DNA from: Achromobacter sp. Root83
GTDB lineage: Bacteria; Pseudomonadota; Gammaproteobacteria; Burkholderiales; Burkholderiaceae_B
Reading direction: 5' to 3'
Length of the DNA: 64,000 bases
Assembly: GCF_001428845.1 (NCBI RefSeq)
Contig: NZ_LMIU01000024.1
Span: 250,542 to 314,541 of the forward strand
Part shown: piece by piece, positions 57,969-64,000 of the stretch
Numbering within the stretch: position 1 is the stretch's first letter
Layout of the letters: every line of letters starts with the position of its first letter
Notes under the pieces: model-generated
What the model was told of the DNA's origin: nothing
Seen by the model: only the letters and a program-made list of their open reading frames with translations
The model's database searches: none
Program-made: the position numbers and the translations under genes

Positions 57969-59129
57969 ATGACCGCAGCATTGAAACCCCTGGACGGCAT
58001 CACCGTCGTCGCGCTTGAACATGCCGTTGCCGCGCCCTTCGCCAGCCGCCAGTTGGCGGATCTGGGCGCTCGCGTGATCAAGATCGAGCGTCCTGGCGTG
58101 GGCGACTTCGCGCGGGGCTACGACGGCACGGTGCATGGCTTGTCTTCATTTTTCGTGTGGGCCAACCGGGGCAAGGAAAGCCTGTGCCTGGATCTGGAAC
58201 GTCCCGACGAGCGCGCCGCGTTACAGCGGCTGCTGGGGCAGGCCGACGTCTTCATCCAGAACCTGGCCCCTGGAGCGGCGCAGCGCAAGGGGCTGGACTT
58301 CTCCACCTTGCATGCGCAGTTCCCCAAACTGATCGTGTGCGATATCTCGGGCTATGGCGACAGCGGCCCATTTCATCGGAAGAAGGCCTACGACCTGCTG
58401 ATCCAGGCCGCGGCCGGCTTGATCTCGGTGACCGGCACGCCTGACGCGCCGGCGCGTACCGGCATATCCATTGCCGATATCTCGGCTGGCATGTATGCGT
58501 ATTCGGGCATTCTGACGGCGCTGCTGCAGCGCGGGCGCACGGGCGCCGGCTTGCGCGTTGAGGTCACCATGCTGGAGGCGCTGACCGAATGGATGGCCTA
58601 TCCATTGAACTTTGCGCACTATGGCGGTTCGCCGCCAGCCCGCAACGGGGTGGCGCATCCGGCCATCGCGCCTTACGGCCAGTATCAGGCAGGGGATGGC
58701 AAAGACGTCATTTTCGGGCTGCAGAACGAACGCGAATGGGTGCGCTTCTGCGTCGACGTGTTGCGGGATCCGGCCGTCGCGAACGACGAGCGGTTTTCAT
58801 CCAACGTCCTGCGCGTCACCAATCGTCAGGCGCTAGATGCGCGAATAGCGGCGTGCTTTGCGTCGCTCACGCGGGAAGAGGTCCTGTGCAGGCTGGACGA
58901 AGGTGGCATCGCCAATTCCGCGCTGAATTCCATGCACGACGTCTGGGAACATCCCCAACTGGCCGCGCGCGGCCGCTGGCGCGATGTGACTACGCCTGCG
59001 GGACCGATCCGGGCGCTGCTGCCGCCCGCCACGCTATCGGGTACGGAAGCGGCAATGGGCGATGTGCCGGCGCTGGGCCAGCACACCGGGGCGATCCTGG
59101 CCGAATTGGGCTTCGATTTGCCCGTGTGA
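57969..59129 (+). CDS. CaiB/BaiF-family CoA transferase
   Basis: A 386-residue class III CoA transferase (ITVVALEHAVAAPFASRQLADLGARVIKIERP, NRGKESLCLDLERPDERA, catalytic Asp in IADISAGMYAYSG). It differs clearly from the one at 41151. It lies 119 bp after the LysR gene on the same strand. With the Bug and MaoC genes across the divergent promoter it forms a second predicted acid-activation cluster. Confidence 0.92.
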   Translation: MTAALKPLDGITVVALEHAVAAPFASRQLADLGARVIKIERPGVGDFARGYDGTVHGLSSFFVWANRGKESLCLDLERPDERAALQRLLGQADVFIQNLAPGAAQRKGLDFSTLHAQFPKLIVCDISGYGDSGPFHRKKAYDLLIQAAAGLISVTGTPDAPARTGISIADISAGMYAYSGILTALLQRGRTGAGLRVEVTMLEALTEWMAYPLNFAHYGGSPPARNGVAHPAIAPYGQYQAGDGKDVIFGLQNEREWVRFCVDVLRDPAVANDERFSSNVLRVTNRQALDARIAACFASLTREEVLCRLDEGGIANSALNSMHDVWEHPQLAARGRWRDVTTPAGPIRALLPPATLSGTEAAMGDVPALGQHTGAILAELGFDLPV

Positions 59130-59136
59130 GGCCTGG

Positions 59137-61143
59137 CTACTGGCTCCCGTCGATATACGGCCGTGCCTGCAGGATCAGGATGCTGTCTCCCTGCACGGCC
59201 CATTCAATGTCCTGGTCCACATTCCCCAGGCGCTGCTTGACCTGCCGCCCCACGGCGGCCAGGCGCGCGACCAGCGCGTCGTTCAGCACCTGCCGCGCGC
59301 CTTCGATGGGCACTTCCCGCACGCCGCCGGCGGCGTCCGCCACCAGTTGCGTGTCCTCGGCGGAGCGGCTCAGCACCTGCACGGCCTTGGACCAGCTTGA
59401 GTACATGAGCTGCTCGGCCTGCCGCTTGCCTTCCACCACCTTGATGCCCAGGCCGCGCTTGGCCGATAGGTACGTCACGTAGCGGCGGGAGGCGTCGAAG
59501 GGATCGCGCGTGATCATGACGCCCGAACTGTCCGACGCGGCGGCAAGCTGCACCAGCACGCCCATGACGACGCCTTCCTGACCGATGCCGGCGGCGCGGC
59601 GCGCTTCATAGGCTTCGAAGTTGTAGACCGAGGCCCATACCGTCCGCACGGCCCGCGCCAGCGCATCGGCCTGCGTCACGTTGGGCACGGTGGTGTACAG
59701 CCCCGCGCCGCTGAAGCCCGGCAGGTCTTCGGAATTGGACGAACTGCGCACGAAGACGCCGCGGCTACCTAGCTGCTTTTGCCAGCGATCGGTCCACGCG
59801 CTTGCCTGGGCCGGGCCGGCGGGCGCCTGGATGATGGCCTGGCGCAGCGCGGCCAGTTCGGCGCGGCGCACGTTGGCGTCGCCGGCGAAGTCGGGCCGCT
59901 GCTCCAGCGCCGCCACACGCTCTGGCACCCGCAGTTGCCGCATGAACGCCGCGTAATGAGCAAACGGAATGCAAAAGCCATCCGGCACGCTGGCCGTTGG
60001 GGGAAGCACGGCTTTCAGGGCGCCCAGGTTGGCCGCCTTCACGCCGCAATGGCGGCTGTCGCGCGCCGTCATGCCGGACAACGGTTTGATGTCGCGTACG
60101 CTCAAGTCGGGCTTGGGCAGCGCCGCATTGGCCGGCTTGACGGCGGGCGCGGCGGGTTGGGCGATGCGTTGCACCTGATACCCGTTGCTGGACACCGTCA
60201 GCTCGACCCATTGGCCGTCGTGCTCACGCAGCGCCTCGACGGCGTCGCGCACGTAGGCGTTGGGAATGCGCCAGCCCTTGGCCAGCAGGTTCACATGCGA
60301 CAGCAGGGTGGACGGCCGCTGCGTGATCAGCCCGGCCACGGGCGGCAGCGCCACGGGCACTTCGTCCAGCACCAGGATGTCGGTGGGCGACAGGTCGGGC
60401 GTGTCGTCCACCGATTTGACGATGCGCAGCCGCCCCTGCGCGCGCCCGGTGTTCAGCGGAAGAAAGGTCTGCTCGCGCAGCAGCGCCTCTTGCGTCACGA
60501 AGCTCAGCCCCACGCCTTGCGCGGTCTGCTCCTGCCGGGTGGAATTGCTTTTGAAGCGCACGGGGGAGTAGAAGGTGGCGCCGAGTCTTTCCCCGGTCAA
60601 GGCCAGCAGTTCCGGCGTCAGCAGGTCGCCCTCCCAGAATTCATAGGTGTAGCCGGGCAGGTCGCGCTGCCAGCTCAGCGTGCCGAACAACAGGCGCCGG
60701 TTGGGGTCCTTGTATTGCGCGATGAGCGCGGCCTTGTCCCCGGACAGCAGGCGCCGCTCGCGCGCAAAGGTCTCGTGCAGCGCGTAGCGGGGCGTGTGCA
60801 CGAAATAGATGCGGTTGGCGCGCTGCCGGTCGATCACGAACAGCACATGCGGGATCTCCAGCGGCGTACCAGCGTTGTAGAAGCGCGCGAGTTGCCGGAA
60901 TTCGTCCTCGGTGCGGACCTGGTTCAGGAAGGCCGGACCGCCCCAGCGCGCGTCTTCTTCCTTGCGCGCTTCCCGTTCATCGGGCCGCAGCGGGCGGGCG
61001 TTTTCATAGGGAGACGGCTTGCGGGCAGTTTGCGCCTGGACGGCGGGGCTGACCACGGCGCTCAGCAGGCAGATCGTGCCCAGGACGGCCAGGAACACGC
61101 GAGGCGGAGCGGACGGCTTGAGCGGCGCGCACGAGGGATGCAT
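59137..61143 (-). CDS. Exported PEP-synthase-like/dikinase protein with swivel domain before ATP-grasp domain
   Basis: A 668-residue protein. A signal peptide (hydrophobic VFLAVLGTICLLSAVVSPAV, cleavage near residue 37) precedes a unique N-terminal region. A phosphohistidine swivel-type domain with TLLSHVNLLAKG (H283) comes next. A C-terminal PPDK/PEP-synthase ATP-grasp domain contains VRSSSNSEDLPGFSGAG (R466) and closes on ILQARPY. The order swivel-then-ATP-grasp and the lack of a PEP/pyruvate barrel resemble alpha-glucan water dikinases, but export is odd for an ATP-using enzyme. ATG 61143 gives a good signal peptide; the in-frame TTG at 61173 is less likely. Confidence 0.82.
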   Translation of the reverse strand: MHPSCAPLKPSAPPRVFLAVLGTICLLSAVVSPAVQAQTARKPSPYENARPLRPDEREARKEEDARWGGPAFLNQVRTEDEFRQLARFYNAGTPLEIPHVLFVIDRQRANRIYFVHTPRYALHETFARERRLLSGDKAALIAQYKDPNRRLLFGTLSWQRDLPGYTYEFWEGDLLTPELLALTGERLGATFYSPVRFKSNSTRQEQTAQGVGLSFVTQEALLREQTFLPLNTGRAQGRLRIVKSVDDTPDLSPTDILVLDEVPVALPPVAGLITQRPSTLLSHVNLLAKGWRIPNAYVRDAVEALREHDGQWVELTVSSNGYQVQRIAQPAAPAVKPANAALPKPDLSVRDIKPLSGMTARDSRHCGVKAANLGALKAVLPPTASVPDGFCIPFAHYAAFMRQLRVPERVAALEQRPDFAGDANVRRAELAALRQAIIQAPAGPAQASAWTDRWQKQLGSRGVFVRSSSNSEDLPGFSGAGLYTTVPNVTQADALARAVRTVWASVYNFEAYEARRAAGIGQEGVVMGVLVQLAAASDSSGVMITRDPFDASRRYVTYLSAKRGLGIKVVEGKRQAEQLMYSSWSKAVQVLSRSAEDTQLVADAAGGVREVPIEGARQVLNDALVARLAAVGRQVKQRLGNVDQDIEWAVQGDSILILQARPYIDGSQ

Positions 61144-61303
61144 GGGACCGGGAAGGCTGCGGGAAAGCCGCAATCATATCGGACGTTATTGGGGACTGGC
61201 CCCGGAACGCCGGATGTGCGGCGGGCGGCTCGCGCCTCGGCCTGGGCGTTTTGGCGTAAGCGGCCCGTCATGCCGATGGCACGAACCTTGCCGCCGGATG
61301 CAA

Positions 61304-61328
61304 CAAGGCCCCCGGGGAGGGGGCCTTG
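61304..61328. terminator. Hairpin terminator after argH
   Basis: CAAGGCCCCC and GGGGGCCTTG form a 10-bp stem with a 5-base loop, 27 bp after the argH stop on the minus strand. The following tract is only weakly T-rich (TTGC). Confidence 0.6.
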
Positions 61329-61354
61329 CGCGGACATCTTCAATCCAGCCGGAA

Positions 61355-62776
61355 TCAGCCTTCGGCCGTTTCCGCCAGGACGCGGCGGGCCTCTTCGGCC
61401 ACGCGCTCGGGGGCGGTGCCGCCCACGTGCTTGCGCGCGGCGACCGAGCCTTCCAGGGTCAGGACCTGGTGCACGTCTTCACCGATGCTGGCGTGATAGG
61501 CCTTCAGGTCGCTGGTGGACAGGTCAGCCAGGTCGCAGCCGCGCTGTTCGCAGTCGCGCACGGCGTGGGCCACCACTTCGTGGGCGTCGCGGAAGGGCAC
61601 GCCCTTCTTGACCAGGTAGTCGGCCAGGTCGGTGGCGGTGGCGAAGCCCTGCAGGGCGGCGGCGCGCATGTTGTCCGCCTTCACCTTGATGCCGCCGGCC
61701 ATGTCCGCGAAGATCGTCAGCGTGTCGCGCACCGTGTCCACGGTGTCGAACAGGCCTTCCTTGTCTTCCTGGTTGTCCTTGTTGTAGGCCAGGGGCTGGC
61801 CTTTCATCAGGGTCAGCAGGGCGACCAGGTTGCCGTTGACGCGGCCGGTCTTGCCGCGGGCAAGCTCGGGCACGTCGGGGTTCTTCTTTTGCGGCATGAT
61901 CGAGCTGCCGGTGCAGAAGCGGTCGGCCAGGTCGATGAATCCCACGCGCGGGCTCATCCAGAGCACCAGCTCTTCGGACAGGCGCGAGACGTGCGTCATG
62001 ATCAGTGCGCCGGCGGCGCAGAATTCGATGGCGAAGTCGCGGTCGGACACGGCGTCCAGCGAGTTGCGGCACACGCCGTCAAAGCCCAGCGTCTTGGCCA
62101 CGCGTTCGCGGTCGATCGGGAAGGACGTGCCGGCCAGCGCGGCGGCGCCCAGCGGCAGGCGGTTCACGCGGCGGCGGCAATCGGCCAGGCGCTCGGCGTC
62201 GCGGCCGAACATTTCGGCGTAGGCCAGCAGATGATGGCCGAAGGTGACGGGCTGGGCCACCTGCAGGTGCGTGAAGCCCGGCATGATGGTGGCGGCGTTT
62301 TCCAGCGCGACCGTGGCCAGCGCGTGGCGCAGCGCGCGCAGCAGGTCTTGCAGGTTGTCGATTTCATCGCGCAGCCACAGGCGGATGTCGGTGGCGACCT
62401 GGTCGTTGCGCGAACGGCCGGTGTGCAGGCGCTTGCCCGCGTCGCCCACCAGTTCCACCAGGCGCTTTTCGATATTCAGGTGGACGTCTTCCAGATCCAG
62501 CAGCCACTGGAAGCTGCCGGCATCGATTTCGGACAGGATTTGCGTCATGCCGCGCTGGATGTCGGCCAGATCCTGGGCGCCGATGATGCCCTGGGCGGCC
62601 AGCATGTCCGCGTGCGCGAGCGAACCCTGGATGTCGTGGCGCGCCAGGCGCTTGTCGAAATCCACGGACGCCGTGTAGCGTTTGACGAGTTCGGAAACCG
62701 GCTCGGAGAACCGGGCGGACCAGGCCTGCGCCTTGTTGGCGAACTGGTTTTGATCGGGGGAGGGAGTGTTTGCCAT
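61355..62776 (-). CDS. argH: Argininosuccinate lyase
   Basis: A 473-residue protein of normal length. It has the fumarase/aspartase-family signature [15 protein letters not shown], the N-terminal [37 protein letters not shown] and the catalytic [23 protein letters not shown] segment. It splits argininosuccinate into arginine and fumarate in arginine synthesis. ATG 62776 lacks a Shine-Dalgarno, and a perfect minus-strand TATAAT (62792-62787) lies only ten bases upstream, so the transcript may be leaderless or nearly so. Confidence 0.96.
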   Translation of the reverse strand: MANTPSPDQNQFANKAQAWSARFSEPVSELVKRYTASVDFDKRLARHDIQGSLAHADMLAAQGIIGAQDLADIQRGMTQILSEIDAGSFQWLLDLEDVHLNIEKRLVELVGDAGKRLHTGRSRNDQVATDIRLWLRDEIDNLQDLLRALRHALATVALENAATIMPGFTHLQVAQPVTFGHHLLAYAEMFGRDAERLADCRRRVNRLPLGAAALAGTSFPIDRERVAKTLGFDGVCRNSLDAVSDRDFAIEFCAAGALIMTHVSRLSEELVLWMSPRVGFIDLADRFCTGSSIMPQKKNPDVPELARGKTGRVNGNLVALLTLMKGQPLAYNKDNQEDKEGLFDTVDTVRDTLTIFADMAGGIKVKADNMRAAALQGFATATDLADYLVKKGVPFRDAHEVVAHAVRDCEQRGCDLADLSTSDLKAYHASIGEDVHQVLTLEGSVAARKHVGGTAPERVAEEARRVLAETAEG

Positions 62777-62913
62777 GATGGGCGGAATTATAGGGCCTCG
62801 CGCCACGGGGGCGACGCCGGCCCCGGTTTTCCGGGGGCGGAACCTCCCGCGGGCGCGGCTCTTGTCGGATAATCCACGGTTAGTTTCAAGAACTTAGAGA
62901 AAGCAGAGACCTT

Positions 62914-64000
62914 ATGCCCCTGGAATGGGAAGAGCTAGTCACCCAACTTGATACCCACCTGCCGCGGGAAGCCTGGGCGCAGACACTCATCGGAATCGGC
63001 GTCCTGATCCTGACGGCGCTGTTCGTGCAGTGGGTGGTCGCGCGGGTCGTGCTGCTTGTGGCGCACCGGCTGCTGGTGGTGAGCGGGCACGGGGACTGGG
63101 ACAAGGCCCTGCAGCGCCGCCGGGCGTACCAGAACCTCTGGTACGCGGTGCCGTTCGCGGTGGTGTCGATCGGCATTGACCTTGTGCCCCACGCCGAGCG
63201 GGCCGTCACGATCGTGGGCCGGTTGGCGCACGCGGGCGCATGGATCTGCGTGTTCGTGGCGTTTTCGGGGGTGCTGAGCGCCTGGCAGGACACCTATTCG
63301 GCCACCACGCGGGCGCAGACCCGCTCCATCAAGGGCTATATCCAGATCGGCAAGCTGATCCTGATGGCGGTATGCACCGTCCTGGTGCTGTCCATCCTGA
63401 TCGACCGGTCGCCGCTGTGGATGATCTCCGGCCTGGGCGCGCTGTCGGCGGTGCTGCTGCTGGTGTTCAAAGACACCCTGCTGTCGCTGGTGGCCAGCAC
63501 CCAGCTCACCAGCAACGACATGCTGCGCATCGGCGACTGGATCGAAATGCCGCAGTCCAACGCCGACGGGTTCGTCAAGGACATCGCGCTGCATACGGTC
63601 AAGGTGCAGAACTGGGACAACACGGTCACCACGGTGCCCACGTACAAGCTGTTTTCGGAAAGCTACCGCAACTACCGCCACATGTTCGAGTCTGGCGGCC
63701 GCCGCATCAAGCGCACTCTGCGCATCGACGCGGCCAGCGTGCGCTTTTTGACCGACGAGGAAGCCCAGCGGCTGATGCGCTTCCGGCTGCTGCACGATTA
63801 TCTGCAGGCCAAGACCCACGACATCGCCCAGGCCAACCAGACCATGGGCGAACTGGCCAGTGTGCCGGCCAACCGCCGCCGCCTGACCAACATCGGCACC
63901 TTGCGCGCCTATGCGCTGGCCTTCCTGAAGCAGAACCCGGAAATCCGCCAGGACATGGCGATGATGGTGCGCATGATGGAGCCCACCTCCGAGGGCATCC
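62914..64000 (+). CDS. Mechanosensitive ion channel, MscS family YbdG-like (3' end cut)
   Basis: The first 362 residues of a protein that runs off the right edge. Several N-terminal membrane helices lead to the MscS core (ISGLGALSAVLLLVFKDTLLSLVAS) and the beta domain LRIGDWIEMPQSNADGFVKDIALHTVKVQNWDNTVTTVPTYKLF-type sequence, which matches E. coli YbdG (MscM) better than MscS. It releases solutes on hypo-osmotic shock. The gap to argH holds likely divergent promoters (a GATAAT near 62868). Confidence 0.9.
   Translation, partial: MPLEWEELVTQLDTHLPREAWAQTLIGIGVLILTALFVQWVVARVVLLVAHRLLVVSGHGDWDKALQRRRAYQNLWYAVPFAVVSIGIDLVPHAERAVTIVGRLAHAGAWICVFVAFSGVLSAWQDTYSATTRAQTRSIKGYIQIGKLILMAVCTVLVLSILIDRSPLWMISGLGALSAVLLLVFKDTLLSLVASTQLTSNDMLRIGDWIEMPQSNADGFVKDIALHTVKVQNWDNTVTTVPTYKLFSESYRNYRHMFESGGRRIKRTLRIDAASVRFLTDEEAQRLMRFRLLHDYLQAKTHDIAQANQTMGELASVPANRRRLTNIGTLRAYALAFLKQNPEIRQDMAMMVRMMEPTSEGI

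Overview
This is a GC-rich, gene-dense chromosomal window. It probably comes from a betaproteobacterium of the family Alcaligenaceae (Achromobacter/Bordetella type). The evidence is three orphan Bug-family periplasmic binding proteins with no TctAB permease, many CaiB-type CoA transferases and LysR/GntR regulators, a bkd operon without a linked regulator, and strong third-position GC bias that produces long antisense reading frames. The genus is inferred from gene content only. I count 52 protein genes, two of them cut by the window edges, and one tRNA. I see no transposase, integrase, CRISPR array or rRNA.

Layout. 1-9463: the end of a peptide-type ABC binding protein, a LysR regulator, and a tightly overlapping eight-gene operon. 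The operon encodes an HcnABC/opine-oxidase-like flavoenzyme with two different DAO-type subunits, plus a complete Dpp/Opp-type importer (two permeases, two ATPases). 9476-13446: LacI regulator, divergent MFS transporter and amidase with a perfect 16-bp operator. 13620-16815: MarC-type membrane protein, TetR regulator with a perfect 21-bp operator, a small repeat-bearing membrane protein, and an LLM flavin monooxygenase. 16982-18675: sigma70 promoter, TPP riboswitch and a sodium:solute symporter, predicted to import thiamine or a precursor. 18683-23995: four-gene chaperone-usher fimbrial operon on the minus strand. 24295-26122: AbiE toxin-antitoxin pair behind an array of four operator half-sites, followed by a bidirectional terminator and tRNA-Ala(CGC).

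26444-38050: exonuclease III; an SDR/GntR pair divergent from an aldehyde dehydrogenase; riboflavin synthase; an MlrC-type M81 protein; SpeG; and an AraC / TPP-enzyme / Bug / NIPSNAP run. 38143-40982: Cd/Pb/Zn P-type ATPase divergent from its MerR-type regulator, with a 19-bp-spacer promoter. 41151-45116: CoA transferase, GntR, crotonase-fold protein and Bug protein. The crotonase protein lacks both catalytic glutamates. 45205-49831: nitroreductase, then a Fur-box-controlled FecI/FecR/FecA-type iron uptake system. 50060-55158: branched-chain 2-oxoacid dehydrogenase (bkdA1-bkdA2-bkdB-lpdV). 55229-59129: MaoC, Bug, LysR and a second CoA transferase. 59137-64000: an exported protein with glucan-water-dikinase-like domain order, argH, and the start of a YbdG-type mechanosensitive channel.

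Most of the window is catabolic and uptake capacity, with each regulator next to its likely targets. The observations most worth following are the two-beta-subunit oxidoreductase plus peptide importer, the riboswitch-controlled symporter, the AbiE operator array, the exported dikinase-like protein, and the crotonase without glutamates.
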